Shown piece after piece: positions 17,089 to 26,189 of a stretch of 64,000 bases of DNA. The translations under genes were made by a program, and so were the position numbers. Source of the DNA: Pedobacter zeaxanthinifaciens (lineage in GTDB: Bacteria; Bacteroidota; Bacteroidia; Sphingobacteriales; Sphingobacteriaceae); assembly GCF_003313335.1 (NCBI RefSeq), contig NZ_QMHP01000011.1, forward strand, positions 62,001 to 126,000, written 5' to 3'. Numbering within the stretch: the stretch's first letter is position 1; each line of letters opens with the position of its first letter. The notes beneath the pieces were generated by a model, which worked only from the letters and a program-made list of their open reading frames with translations, ran no database searches and was not told the origin of the DNA.

Positions 17089-18009
17089 GTGAAAAGAATA
17101 CACCTCGTAATATTGGCAATTGCCTTTTTAAGCCTCGCTTTTAATGTTCCAAAAAAACATTACTATATCAGCTTTAAAACGGCAAGTGAGTTTCAAGATT
17201 TTTTAAATCACAAAACCGCAAGGTATCCTTTGCTAAGTGCCCATAGAGGTGGTCCAATGCCAGGTTTCCCTGAAAATGCCATCGAGACGTTTGAAAATGC
17301 AACTACCTACCAACCGGTAATTATAGAATTTGATGTAGCATTAAGTAAGGATTCGGCTTTAGTAATTATGCATGATGATAAGTTGGACCGAACTTCGACA
17401 GGTACTGGATTAGTTTCATCTTACATGTACAGCGAATTACAAAAGCTCAACCTTAAGGATGACGACGGCAAAGTAACTAATTTCAAAATCCCTACCTTGG
17501 AACAGGTGCTTACTTGGGGCAAAAACAAAGTGTTATTTACTATCGATTTAAAAAGAGGTGTGCCTTATCAAAAAATTATTTCGGCCGTCCGTAAAACTAA
17601 ATCGGAAACAAACTCCATCATCATTACATACAATGCTAATCAAGCTGCGGAAGTGCATCAACTCGGCCCTGATTTGATGATCTCGGCAACGGTAAAAAGT
17701 AAAGAAGATCTGGATCGACTTAATAAAATGGGTGTTCCTAACGATAAAATTGTGGCCTTTGTTGGTGTTGCAGAGCCGGATAAATCGCTTTATGAACTTT
17801 TGCGAAGTAAGGGGATCAGTGCTATCTTGGGCACTATGGGTAACTTAGATCGTAGCGCTAAAGCAAACCCTAATAAAATGGTTTATCGCCAGTTGGTGGC
17901 TAACGGTGCTGATATTTTATCAACAGATGATGTTGCGCTAGCGGGACAGCAATTGGATCAATATCGTAAAGAGAAGCAAATGAACTTTAAAAACCTAAAA
18001 TTGAAATAA
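17089..18009 (+). CDS. Secreted glycerophosphodiester phosphodiesterase (GDPD) family protein
   Basis: Hydrolyses glycerophosphodiesters to sn-glycerol 3-phosphate and an alcohol. The 306-residue protein has an N-terminal hydrophobic signal (LVILAIAFLSLAFNV), then the GDPD TIM barrel: His52-Arg53 in SAHRGG, Glu62 in PENAIETF, Glu80 and Asp82, and His95 in IMHDDKLDRTSTG. The start is a GTG at 17089, the only one consistent with the promoter and signal peptide. gldA begins 1 bp after its stop, so the two are cotranscribed. A paralogue with the same layout is at 31067. Confidence 0.9.
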   Translation: MKRIHLVILAIAFLSLAFNVPKKHYYISFKTASEFQDFLNHKTARYPLLSAHRGGPMPGFPENAIETFENATTYQPVIIEFDVALSKDSALVIMHDDKLDRTSTGTGLVSSYMYSELQKLNLKDDDGKVTNFKIPTLEQVLTWGKNKVLFTIDLKRGVPYQKIISAVRKTKSETNSIIITYNANQAAEVHQLGPDLMISATVKSKEDLDRLNKMGVPNDKIVAFVGVAEPDKSLYELLRSKGISAILGTMGNLDRSAKANPNKMVYRQLVANGADILSTDDVALAGQQLDQYRKEKQMNFKNLKLK

Positions 18010-18010
18010 A

Positions 18011-18718
18011 TTGAGCATCGAAGTACAACATTTATCAAAACACTACGGTGACCAGAAAGCGGTAAATCAAATTAGCTTTAAAGCAAATGCTGGCCGTATT
18101 TTGGGTTTTTTGGGGCCAAATGGCGCAGGTAAATCTACCACCATGAAAATGCTAACTGGTTATTTAAGCCCAACTTCTGGAAAAGTGGAAGTAAATGGTA
18201 AAAATGTACAAGAAGAACCAATTCAGGTTAAACGATTGATCGGATATCTCCCTGAGAACACCCCTTTGTATGCAGACATGTACGTACGCGAATTTTTGGC
18301 CTTTGTTGCCGAAACCTACGCTTTAGGGAATGTAGCGCAAAAAGTTGAAGATGTAATTAAACAGGTTGGACTAACTCAAGAGCAGCATAAAAAAATTGGA
18401 ATGCTTTCAAAAGGTTACAAACAACGTGTAGGTTTGGCTCAAGCTATTATTCACCAGCCCGAAGTACTAGTTTTGGATGAACCAACTTCAGGTTTAGATC
18501 CCAATCAGCTTTCTGATATTAGGGCATTGATTAAAAATTTAGGTAAAAACAAAACAGTAATTATCTCCACCCATATCATGCAGGAAGTGGAGGCTTTATG
18601 TGATGATATCATCATTATCAATAAAGGTAGCTTAGTAGCCAATTCATCTGTTGAAGAATTGAAGAAAGCACACCATAATTTGTCTTTGGAAGATATATTT
18701 AAAAAATTAACTAGATAA
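18011..18718 (+). CDS. gldA: Gliding motility-type ABC transporter ATP-binding protein GldA, short form
   Basis: The cytoplasmic ATPase of the GldAFG ABC transporter. Walker A GPNGAGKST at about residue 35, signature LSKGYKQR, Walker B VLVLDEP and the H-loop STHIMQEVEAL are intact. Start is a TTG 1 bp after the GDPD stop; no other start fits. At 235 residues it lacks most of the C-terminal domain of about 60-70 residues seen in GldA of F. johnsoniae (near 300), jumping from SSVEELKKAHHN to the family-type end LEDIFKKL. The next gene overlaps by 1 bp. gldF and gldG lie 3 kb downstream after four barrel genes. A generic ABC-2-type export ATPase is the alternative. Confidence 0.85.
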   Translation: MSIEVQHLSKHYGDQKAVNQISFKANAGRILGFLGPNGAGKSTTMKMLTGYLSPTSGKVEVNGKNVQEEPIQVKRLIGYLPENTPLYADMYVREFLAFVAETYALGNVAQKVEDVIKQVGLTQEQHKKIGMLSKGYKQRVGLAQAIIHQPEVLVLDEPTSGLDPNQLSDIRALIKNLGKNKTVIISTHIMQEVEALCDDIIIINKGSLVANSSVEELKKAHHNLSLEDIFKKLTR

Positions 18719-19251
18719 TGAACAGGATTTTAGCAGTATTTTTAATATTGATTTCTGTTGGTTTAAGTACCAATGCTCAACAAGTAAAAATTAGTTTGGC
18801 GCCCGAAGTTAATTTGCCTACCGGTAATGCGGCATCGCTTAGCGGAATTGGCTTTGGCGCCTCGTTGAAAACAGAATTTGGTGTTTCAGAAAGGTACGCC
18901 ATCACTGCTAGTGGTGCGTATAACTTATTTATCACCAAAAACATCTTAGGGTCCAAAATAGCAAATATCAATGCTGTTCCAGTGAAATTGGGGTTGAAAC
19001 ATTATGCCAGTCCTGATTTTTATATTGAAGGCCAGGCGGGAGCAGCATTTAGCGTTGGAAATACGTCTGGAACTTCCTTCGTTTGGTCGCCGGGATTTGG
19101 CACTTTAATTAAAACTGGGGGTTCTGGAAAATTAGATTTTGGTTTGCGCTACGAGTCGTGGGCAAATACAAGTTACGGCACAAACTCTAGCTTAAAAGCT
19201 ACAAGTTTTAACTTTATTGGATTAAAGTTAGGTTACATCTTCGGTTTGTAA
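18718..19251 (+). CDS. Outer membrane beta-barrel protein
   Basis: A 177-residue protein with a signal peptide (ending NAQQ) and alternating aromatic/small residue strands typical of an eight-stranded barrel, ending in a strand with final Gly-Leu (GYIFGL). It is similar in length and strand order to the next gene (YEGQ/YAQGQLGAA, LRYESWA/ARYEGWS), so the two look like tandem paralogues. The ATG overlaps the gldA stop (TAATG), suggesting coupled translation. Function unknown. Confidence 0.75.
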   Translation: MNRILAVFLILISVGLSTNAQQVKISLAPEVNLPTGNAASLSGIGFGASLKTEFGVSERYAITASGAYNLFITKNILGSKIANINAVPVKLGLKHYASPDFYIEGQAGAAFSVGNTSGTSFVWSPGFGTLIKTGGSGKLDFGLRYESWANTSYGTNSSLKATSFNFIGLKLGYIFGL

Positions 19252-19437
19252 ATCCAATTATTTGAATTTTAATTGCCTTATTTTCATTTGTTTGTAAAAT
19301 TTATTTCAGTTTGTTAAAACATTGGCAGCATTGTTGTGTTTGCGTGCCAAACAATAATTAATACACAAATTGAAAGTATTTAAATTTCGCTCAATAATTC
19401 AAAGCGTGTTTAAATGCCCAAACAAAAAATCAAAGCA

Positions 19438-19974
19438 ATGAAAAAACTATTATTATCATTAGCGTTGGTGGCTGGCTTAGGTTTGGCCGCTAATGCACAA
19501 ACTAAAGATCCTGCAATGAACGGATCAAAACTTGGAGTTGGAGCAGATTTCGCATTTCCTATGGGAAGTTTTGGCGATACTTACAATTTCGGAGTGGGCG
19601 GTTCATTAAATTTACAGGCACCAATTGCAAGCAAATTGAATTTCGTGGGTGAGGCAGGTTATTTGAGCTTTACCGGTAAAGAAATTAACACTGGTATTGG
19701 AACTTTTAAAGCGCCTAGCATTGGATTTGTGCCGCTTAAAGCAGGTATAAGATACTTTTTGGCAGAAAATTTCTATGCTCAAGGTCAGTTAGGTGCGGCA
19801 ATTTCAACAGAAACTAACGGTGGTACAGCATTTTTATATGCACCTAGTTTAGGTTTCGAATTTCCAGTTGATAATAAGTTAGCCATTGACTTTGGCGCTC
19901 GCTACGAAGGTTGGTCTAAAAATGGAACATCTTCATTTATTGGATTGAGAGCGGCATTAAACTTTGGTTTGTAA
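19438..19974 (+). CDS. Outer membrane beta-barrel protein, paralogue of the previous gene
   Basis: From the ATG at 19438 it has 178 residues: signal peptide MKKLLLSLALVAGLGLAANA, then a barrel with GVGADFAFPMGSFG, NFYAQGQLGAAIST and terminal ALNFGL. An ATG at 19414 would add 8 residues before the signal peptide and is less likely. A strong terminator follows, closing the transcript that probably begins at the GDPD gene. Confidence 0.78.
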   Translation: MKKLLLSLALVAGLGLAANAQTKDPAMNGSKLGVGADFAFPMGSFGDTYNFGVGGSLNLQAPIASKLNFVGEAGYLSFTGKEINTGIGTFKAPSIGFVPLKAGIRYFLAENFYAQGQLGAAISTETNGGTAFLYAPSLGFEFPVDNKLAIDFGARYEGWSKNGTSSFIGLRAALNFGL

Positions 19975-20002
19975 TAGCTCGTGTAAAAAAAAAATCTTAC
20001 AA

Positions 20003-20033
20003 AGTCCTAATTATTTTTAATTAGGGCTTTTTT
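20003..20033 (+). terminator. Rho-independent terminator
   Basis: Eleven-bp stem AGTCCTAATTA / TAATTAGGGCT with one G-U pair, loop TTTT, then a T-run. Downstream of the second barrel gene. Confidence 0.92.
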
Positions 20034-20096
20034 ATACCTACTAAAGTATTAGTTTTGAAACTAATTAATTAACAATCAAATTATATTTAAATTAAC

Positions 20097-20747
20097 ATGA
20101 AAAAAATCGTTCTATTATTGGCGCTCTCAGCAGGTTTAGGTTTAGCTGCTAAAGCTCAAGACAAACCAGTATCTTTTGGCGTTAAAGCAGGTGTTGCTTT
20201 TGCTAACATGGATTTCTCCGTGATGGGGATATCATTAAGCATGGATACTAAAACCTCGTTCTACGTTGGCGCAAACGCAGATATCAAAGTATCTGAATTA
20301 TTGTCTCTTCAACCTGGTTTAACTTTCATCAATAAAGGTACTAAGTCATCTGCTAGTAGTTTTGATGATGGAGGCTTTTCTTTAGAGTCTGAAGAAGCAA
20401 CTTTAAATTTATCATACCTTGAACTTCCAGTGAACTTATTGGCGAATTTCAATGCAGGTAGTGGTAAATTTTTCGTAGGTGCTGGCCCGTATGCTGGTTA
20501 CGCACTTAGCGGAAACACTAAATCTGGCGGAGTAAAAGAAGACCTAACTTTTGGTTCGGGTGAAGATGACATCAAAAGATTTGACTTTGGTGCAAATTTC
20601 TTAACAGGTTACCAATTAAGTAATGGACTTAGCATTAATGCTGGATACAGTTTCAGTTTAGGGAATTTGGCAAATGACAATAATTCTGGACTAGATGGTA
20701 AAGCAAAAAACAAAGTATTTTCGGTAGGTTTGGGCTTCAGATTTTAA
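20097..20747 (+). CDS. PorT-family/outer membrane beta-barrel protein
   Basis: A 216-residue protein with signal peptide MKKIVLLLALSAGLGLAAKA and a barrel region: SFGVKAGVAFANMDF, NADIKVSELLSLQPGLTFINKG, LSYLELPVNLLANF and GKFFVGAGPYAGYALSG, the pattern of the Bacteroidota outer-membrane barrel family that includes PorT. It ends in Phe (VGLGFRF), as expected for BAM substrates. It is a separate unit, with its own terminator behind it. Specific function unknown. Confidence 0.82.
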   Translation: MKKIVLLLALSAGLGLAAKAQDKPVSFGVKAGVAFANMDFSVMGISLSMDTKTSFYVGANADIKVSELLSLQPGLTFINKGTKSSASSFDDGGFSLESEEATLNLSYLELPVNLLANFNAGSGKFFVGAGPYAGYALSGNTKSGGVKEDLTFGSGEDDIKRFDFGANFLTGYQLSNGLSINAGYSFSLGNLANDNNSGLDGKAKNKVFSVGLGFRF

Positions 20748-20803
20748 GAAAAATTTAGTCGAAAATTACAACGCTGGTTGAAATAATTACCGGCAAAATT
20801 ATA

Positions 20804-20837
20804 GGGCAGTTTCCATTGCGGAAGCTGCCTTTTTTTA
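20804..20837 (+). terminator. Rho-independent terminator
   Basis: Ten-bp stem GGCAGTTTCC (20805-20814) / GGAAGCTGCC (20820-20829) with one G-U pair, followed by eight T. Confidence 0.92.
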
Positions 20838-21038
20838 TGGAATAATTTCGCCGAAACCGACGACAAAATTTACTCAAAATACTGATTTTTAAAGGCTTAC
20901 TCCCTGTATGTTTACGTTTAATTTGTTGTTATTCAGTGATTTGTAATATTGTTGCTTTGGGCTTTGCTACGGTTTCATTTCTCTTCTGTTAATTGCGCCA
21001 TAATTAGTAAAAACAAATACATTTAAAATTGAAAAACA

Positions 21039-21602
21039 ATGAAAAAATTAATGTTATCATGTGCGCTCTTATCGGCTATGGCGTTCTCGGTTTCTAACCT
21101 TAAAGCACAATCAACAAATTACAAACCTTTCAAAGTGGATTTAGCATTTGGTTATGCTGTACCAGCTGGTTCTGGCAGCAAAGGCGGTGTAGTTTTAGCA
21201 ATCGAACCAAAGTATGCGGTTAACAATTCACTTACTTTAGGTTTAAGAATGGAATCGGCGTTAACTGCAAGTTCAATTGAAATTGATGGCGAGTCTTTAG
21301 TAGGAGATGTAAAAGCAACTGGATCTTATCTATTAACTGGTGATTATTTTCTTAAAGAAACTGGTTTTAGGCCGTTTGTTGGAGCTGGTGTTGGTTTATA
21401 CAGCCTGGCTGGAATTGAAATCGGTGACGAAGATTTAGAAATTGGTGCTAAAACAAAATTTGGTTTTGCTCCGGGAGTAGGTTTTGAAACAGGTCACTTC
21501 CGCACAGGTATTGAGTATAACTTTGCTGGTAAAAATTTAGGTGCCAACTATAACTATTTAGCCTTTAAAATTGGATTTTTCTTAGGCGGTGGTAAAAAAT
21601 AA
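21039..21602 (+). CDS. Outer membrane beta-barrel protein
   Basis: A 187-residue protein with a signal peptide (MKKLMLSCALLSAMAFSVSN...KAQ) and a small barrel: VDLAFGYAVPAGSG, LTLGLRMESALTAS, FRPFVGAGVGLYSL and FRTGIEYNFAGK, ending in a strand FKIGFFLGG. Its own leader of nearly 300 bp and its terminator make it monocistronic. It is the fourth barrel gene in this block between gldA and gldF. Confidence 0.78.
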   Translation: MKKLMLSCALLSAMAFSVSNLKAQSTNYKPFKVDLAFGYAVPAGSGSKGGVVLAIEPKYAVNNSLTLGLRMESALTASSIEIDGESLVGDVKATGSYLLTGDYFLKETGFRPFVGAGVGLYSLAGIEIGDEDLEIGAKTKFGFAPGVGFETGHFRTGIEYNFAGKNLGANYNYLAFKIGFFLGGGKK

Positions 21603-21626
21603 TTCATCACTAAACAACCTACCGGA

Positions 21627-21661
21627 AAAGGCTTCCCCATTATTTGGGAGAGGCCTTTTTA
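21627..21661 (+). terminator. Rho-independent terminator
   Basis: Hairpin with arms AAGGC-TTCCC and GGGAG-AGGCCTT (small mismatch in the middle), then a T-run, 25 bp after the barrel stop codon. Confidence 0.82.
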
Positions 21662-21704
21662 GTTTTATATATATTGCATAACTTCGGCAATCCTATACTA
21701 CGGC

Positions 21705-22433
21705 ATGTTAGCAGTATTTAAACGAGAATTATTTAGTTTTCTAAATTCCTTAATGGCTTACATTACCATTGGCATTTTTTTGTTGGCCTGTGGTTTAATG
21801 TTTTGGTTTTTTCCAGATACCTCCATTTTAGAATATGGTTACGCAGAAATGGATGGCTTCTTTTCGTTAGTGCCATACCTTTTTATGTTCCTCATCTCTG
21901 CAATTTGTATGCGCTCATTCGCAGAAGAAAGGCGAGAGGGTACTTACGTATTGCTGGCTACTAGGCCATTAACTGTTATGCAAATCATAGCTGCAAAGTA
22001 CTTAGCTTGTGTGGTATTGGTGGTGTTTGCATTGCTTCCCACTTTGGTTTATTATTACAGCATTTCGCAATTGGGGATGCCCAAAGGAAATATCGATACC
22101 GGAGCTGTAATTGGTTCCTATATTGGTTTGTTTTTACTGGGCAGTGCTTTTGCTGCTATCGGAATTTTTGCATCGTCCATCACGAAAAACCAAGTAATCG
22201 CTTTTGCAGTATCGGTTTTCTTATGTTTTTTTGCCTACGCAGGGTTCAATGCTGTAAGTAAAATAGCTGGTTTTGCGGCTGTAGAAAATATGTTGTCGAA
22301 TTTAGGCATTGCCGAACATTATCAATCAATTAGTAGGGGAGTTTTAGATAGCAGAGATGTGGTGTATTTCCTAAGTTTTGTTACTTTGTTTTTAGGCTTT
22401 ACTAAGTTAACTTTAGGAGGTAGGAAATGGTAG
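21705..22433 (+). CDS. gldF: Gliding motility-type ABC transporter permease GldF
   Basis: Inner-membrane ABC-2 type permease of 242 residues with six predicted membrane segments. FKRELFSFLNSLMAYITIGIF opens the protein and FAEERREGTYVLLATRPLT, typical of GldF, follows the second segment. It forms the transporter with GldA (18011) and GldG. The gldG start overlaps its end by 7 bp, so the two are coupled. In F. johnsoniae GldA, GldF and GldG are needed for gliding; in other lineages the role is less clear. Confidence 0.9.
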   Translation: MLAVFKRELFSFLNSLMAYITIGIFLLACGLMFWFFPDTSILEYGYAEMDGFFSLVPYLFMFLISAICMRSFAEERREGTYVLLATRPLTVMQIIAAKYLACVVLVVFALLPTLVYYYSISQLGMPKGNIDTGAVIGSYIGLFLLGSAFAAIGIFASSITKNQVIAFAVSVFLCFFAYAGFNAVSKIAGFAAVENMLSNLGIAEHYQSISRGVLDSRDVVYFLSFVTLFLGFTKLTLGGRKW

Positions 22434-24118
22434 GCCAACAAAAAAAAGTGAATAAATGGTTAGGGCTACTTGTTCTGGCACTGGCTATCGTGGTGGTAAA
22501 TATTGCAGCACAGTATGCCTATTTGAGATGGGATTTTACAAAGGAAAAACGTTTCACGCTTACCCAAAAAACAAAAGAACTCCTAACCAATAATGATCAT
22601 GAGGTTGTGGTAACCGTGTTTTTGGATGGAGATATGCCAGGGGCTTTCAAGCGCTTAAAAAACGCTACAAAGGATATCCTTAACGATTATAAATCCTATT
22701 CTGGTGCCAATTTTAAGGTGGTCTTCGTTAATCCAATTGAAGGATTATCCGCCGATGAACAAAATCAAGCCATTCAAAACTTGCTAGAGGTTGGCATCAG
22801 ACCAACTAATATCAATATCAAAACCGACGCGGGGTTTGCCGAAAAACTGGTGTTTCCAATGGCGATGATAGAGAGCAATGGGAAACGTATGCCGGTGAAG
22901 TTGCTTCAAAATTTAGGTGGAGAGGCGGTGAGCTACGATGAAAGCATCAACAATTCTATCAAAAACTTAGAATACGTTTTTACCTCTTCGCTTAAGAAAG
23001 TGATATCTGGTTATAATCCCCGGATTGGTTTTACAGAGGGAAATGGCGAGCCCGATACAAGATACCTTTACGATGCGATCAATTCACTATCGGATAGTTA
23101 TGTAGTAGGAAGAGTAAACTTAGATTCCATCACCAAACAAGGGCTGGATAGCTTAAAAATGTTGGTAATTGCAAAACCTTTGAAACCTTTTACCGAAGCA
23201 CAAAAATACAAGATCAATTACTTTGTGATGAAGGGAGGCCATGTGGTTTGGTCTTTGGATCAGGTACGGATGGAGCTGGACAGTTTGCGAAGTGGGCGTT
23301 CTTTTTTAGCGGCAAATAATTACCTGAACTTGGATGATTTGCTTTTCGAGTACGGCGCCCGCGTTAACTACGATATCATTGCTGATGTGAACTGCGCAGA
23401 AATTCCAGTAGCAACTGCCGATGGCCCCGGTGGCAACATACAACTTGCGCCTTGGCTTTATTATCCAATTTTATTGCCAGATACTTCAAATGCGGTAGTT
23501 AAAAATTTAGATAATATTAAAGCTGAATTTGCTAGTACGGTTGACACTATTGGAAGTAAAAATGTAGCGAAGCACATCATTTTGAGTACGTCGCCGTATA
23601 ACAAGATATACACTTCCCCTAAAATGTTCAACTTACAAATGGTGGAGCAAGAGCCTACACAAAAGGAATTCACCAGCACACCAAAAAGTGTTGGGGTTTT
23701 GCTCGAAGGAAGTTTCAAATCGGTTTTTTTAAACAGACCTGTTCCGGAAGGAATTAAGGAAAAGTATGAGGTTCCCTCGCAAAGTAAGCCAGCAAAAATG
23801 GTTGTTTTGGGTGATGGAGATATTTTTAAAAATCAGGTGTCTGGCGATGGATCGCCTTTCCCATTAGGCTTTGACAGGTACACGCAACAAAACTTTGGAA
23901 ATAAAGCGCTGTTACTCAACATTGCAGACTACTTCACTAGTACGGATAACCTTATCGCTTTGCGAAATAAAGAAGTGACAGTTAGGCCACTTGATAAAAC
24001 CTTATTGCGTACGGAGAAAACAAAATGGCAGCTTATTAACACTGTTGTGCCCATTTTATTGTTGATATGTTTAGCAATTTTTCAACATTATTATCGTAAA
24101 ACTAAGTATGCAAAGTAA
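22427..24118 (+). CDS. gldG: Gliding motility-type ABC transporter auxiliary protein GldG
   Basis: A 563-residue protein with one membrane segment near residues 12-30 (WLGLLVLALAIVVVNIAAQY), a large extracytoplasmic part beginning FTKEKRFTLTQKTKELL, a GxxP-rich region (GFTEGNGEPDTRYLYDAIN) and a C-terminal membrane anchor (VVPILLLICLAIFQHYY). This is the layout of GldG. It partners GldF in the membrane. Coupled to gldF by overlap; dnaN follows 34 bp later. Confidence 0.9.
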   Translation: MVGQQKKVNKWLGLLVLALAIVVVNIAAQYAYLRWDFTKEKRFTLTQKTKELLTNNDHEVVVTVFLDGDMPGAFKRLKNATKDILNDYKSYSGANFKVVFVNPIEGLSADEQNQAIQNLLEVGIRPTNINIKTDAGFAEKLVFPMAMIESNGKRMPVKLLQNLGGEAVSYDESINNSIKNLEYVFTSSLKKVISGYNPRIGFTEGNGEPDTRYLYDAINSLSDSYVVGRVNLDSITKQGLDSLKMLVIAKPLKPFTEAQKYKINYFVMKGGHVVWSLDQVRMELDSLRSGRSFLAANNYLNLDDLLFEYGARVNYDIIADVNCAEIPVATADGPGGNIQLAPWLYYPILLPDTSNAVVKNLDNIKAEFASTVDTIGSKNVAKHIILSTSPYNKIYTSPKMFNLQMVEQEPTQKEFTSTPKSVGVLLEGSFKSVFLNRPVPEGIKEKYEVPSQSKPAKMVVLGDGDIFKNQVSGDGSPFPLGFDRYTQQNFGNKALLLNIADYFTSTDNLIALRNKEVTVRPLDKTLLRTEKTKWQLINTVVPILLLICLAIFQHYYRKTKYAK

Positions 24119-24125
24119 ATTTTCA

Positions 24126-24133
24126 TACTTTTG
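24126..24133 (+). promoter_or_regulatory. Putative -7 box TACTTTTG of dnaN
   Basis: Exact TAnnTTTG match, 19 bp before the dnaN ATG. No TTG was found at the expected -33 distance, so this is weak; dnaN may also be read from the gldFG transcript. Confidence 0.35.
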
Positions 24134-24152
24134 ATATCATATATAACAAACT

Positions 24153-25277
24153 ATGAGATTTATAGTATCAACATCAACGTTATTAAAACATTTACAAACA
24201 GTTAATGGTGCTTCAAGCAGCAGTACGGTATTGCCTATTTTAGAGAATTTTCTTTTTGAAATTAAAGAAGGAAATTTAACCATATCAGCTACCGATCTAC
24301 AAACCAGTATGACTACTTCTTTAGCTGTAGAATCTAAGGAAGAGGGCAAGGTGGCTGTGCCATCAAGGATTTTATTGGATACCTTAAAAACATTGCCAGA
24401 CCAACCAATTACGTTTCATGTAGATGATAACAATTTCTCTATCGAGATTAGTGCAGGTGATGGAAAATACAAATTAAGCGGCGAAAATGGAGATGACTTT
24501 CCTAAAATCCCAGTAGTTGACAACGCTTCGTCGGTAAATATTCCAGCTTCAGTACTTAGCGAAGCAATTACAAAAACCATTTTTGCAGTTAGTAACGATG
24601 AGCTGCGCCCAGCTATGACCGGCGTATTTTGCCAGCTATCGCCACAAAATATTACGTTTGTAGCTACTGATGCACATAAGTTGGTACGTTACAGAAGAAA
24701 TGATGCAAAAGCTGAAAAGGCGTCTTCATTTATTCTTCCAAAAAAGGCATTGACACTTTTAAAAGCTGCTTTACCTAGTAGTGATGTGAACGTGTCTTTG
24801 GATTATAATGCTACAAGCGCTTTCTTTAAATTTGAAAATATCAATTTGATCTGTAGGTTAATTGACGAGCGTTACCCTGATTATGAAGCGGTAATTCCAG
24901 CAAATAATCCAAATAAGCTAATTATTGACAGAGCGTTGTTTTTAAATACCCTGCGTAGGGTGGTAATTTTTGCTAATAAAACTACGCATCAGGTACGTTT
25001 AAAAATCAACGGTAGCGAATTGAATATTTCTTCGGAGGATTTAGATTTTGCTAACGAAGCACATGAGCGTTTAAGCTGCCAGTACGACGGAGAGGATTTA
25101 GAAATAGGCTTTAATGCTCGTTTCTTAATCGAAATGTTGAATAACCTAAGCGGTGAAGAGGTGACTTTAGAGCTTTCTACACCTAATAGAGCAGGTTTGT
25201 TGATTCCGCAAACTAATGATGAAAATGAAGATGTATTAATGTTAGTGATGCCTGTAATGCTAAACAATAGTTACTAA
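24153..25277 (+). CDS. dnaN: DNA polymerase III subunit beta (sliding clamp)
   Basis: The ring-shaped clamp that holds DNA polymerase III on DNA. The 374-residue length is normal and the three clamp domains are visible: residues 1-120 (RFIVSTSTLLKHLQTVNGAS), 130-250 (ELRPAMTGVFCQLS ... TDAHKLVRYR) and 255-374 (DERYPDYEAVIP, ending VMLVMP-like VLMLVMPVMLNNSY). dnaA and oriC are not in the window, so dnaN here is not in the classical dnaA-dnaN order. A terminator follows. Confidence 0.96.
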   Translation: MRFIVSTSTLLKHLQTVNGASSSSTVLPILENFLFEIKEGNLTISATDLQTSMTTSLAVESKEEGKVAVPSRILLDTLKTLPDQPITFHVDDNNFSIEISAGDGKYKLSGENGDDFPKIPVVDNASSVNIPASVLSEAITKTIFAVSNDELRPAMTGVFCQLSPQNITFVATDAHKLVRYRRNDAKAEKASSFILPKKALTLLKAALPSSDVNVSLDYNATSAFFKFENINLICRLIDERYPDYEAVIPANNPNKLIIDRALFLNTLRRVVIFANKTTHQVRLKINGSELNISSEDLDFANEAHERLSCQYDGEDLEIGFNARFLIEMLNNLSGEEVTLELSTPNRAGLLIPQTNDENEDVLMLVMPVMLNNSY

Positions 25278-25304
25278 GTTTTAGGCACACCAATATATAG
25301 AGTT

Positions 25305-25338
25305 AAAGCCCAAGTTTAAACGCTTGGGCTTTTGCTTT
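25305..25338 (+). terminator. Rho-independent terminator of dnaN
   Basis: Perfect ten-bp stem AAAGCCCAAG (25305-25314) / CTTGGGCTTT (25323-25332), loop of eight bases, T-rich tail. Confidence 0.92.
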
Positions 25339-25467
25339 TTAATAATTTTTGATGTGCGCATTATTAAAATCTTGCTATTTAAACTTTACAAAAACTAAAC
25401 AACAATTTATTTAAATAAGGCGTAAGTATTTGTTTGTTTGCTTATTTTAGCGCCAAATTTAAATACA

Positions 25468-26124
25468 TTGGAAATACTAGATTTATTTGTAAGATTACTT
25501 ACCGATACCAAAGATACCTTAGTTACGATTATACAGAACTACAAAACTTGGACTTATCTCATTTTGTTTATTATCATTTTTGCTGAAACTGGCTTTGTAG
25601 TAACTCCTTTTTTGCCTGGCGATTCGATGTTGTTTGCAGTGGGAGCTTTAATTGCCGGAGGAAATACCGGACTAAGTATTTGGCTAATGTGTTTGCTTTT
25701 AACGGCCGCTGCAATTCTTGGTAACACGCTCAATTACCGGTTAGGAAAGTTTTTCGGTATCAAGGTGTTTAAGGAAGAAAATAAGATTCTGAAGCTTAAA
25801 TACTACCATCAATCACATGAGTATTTTGAAAAGCACGGCTCAAAGGCTATTGTTTTTAGTAGGTTTCTGCCTATTTTTAGAACGGTTGCACCATTTGTAG
25901 CTGGTGCTGCTAACATGTCGTTCGGTAAGTTTACTGCCTATAATATTATTGGCGGTGCGGCATGGATTTTCAGCTTGTCTTTTGCAGGGTTTTTATTGGG
26001 TAAAATTCCCTTTGTAGAGAAGAATTTTGAAGTAATTATTGTAATTATTGCCGTGGGAACTTTTGCACCAGTGATTATGGCTGCGCTTAAATCCTTATTT
26101 AAAAAGAAACCTATCGAGCAATAA
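25468..26124 (+). CDS. DedA family membrane protein
   Basis: An inner-membrane protein of the DedA/VTT family, linked to lipid carrier recycling and membrane homeostasis. Motifs include FAETGFVVTPFLPGDSMLF, ILGNTLNYRLGKFFG, and FSRFLPIFRTVAPFVAGAANM with the conserved Arg residues; about five membrane segments. No ATG is available. A TTG at 25438 gives 228 residues but overlaps the promoter-like TATTTTAG at 25443, so the TTG at 25468 (218 residues) is preferred. Confidence 0.86.
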   Translation: MEILDLFVRLLTDTKDTLVTIIQNYKTWTYLILFIIIFAETGFVVTPFLPGDSMLFAVGALIAGGNTGLSIWLMCLLLTAAAILGNTLNYRLGKFFGIKVFKEENKILKLKYYHQSHEYFEKHGSKAIVFSRFLPIFRTVAPFVAGAANMSFGKFTAYNIIGGAAWIFSLSFAGFLLGKIPFVEKNFEVIIVIIAVGTFAPVIMAALKSLFKKKPIEQ

Positions 26125-26189
26125 ATTGAAGAAGAAATTAAGAAAGATTAATAGCTGGTTAGCCTACAGGCTTGGGCTTAGTTTATTTA

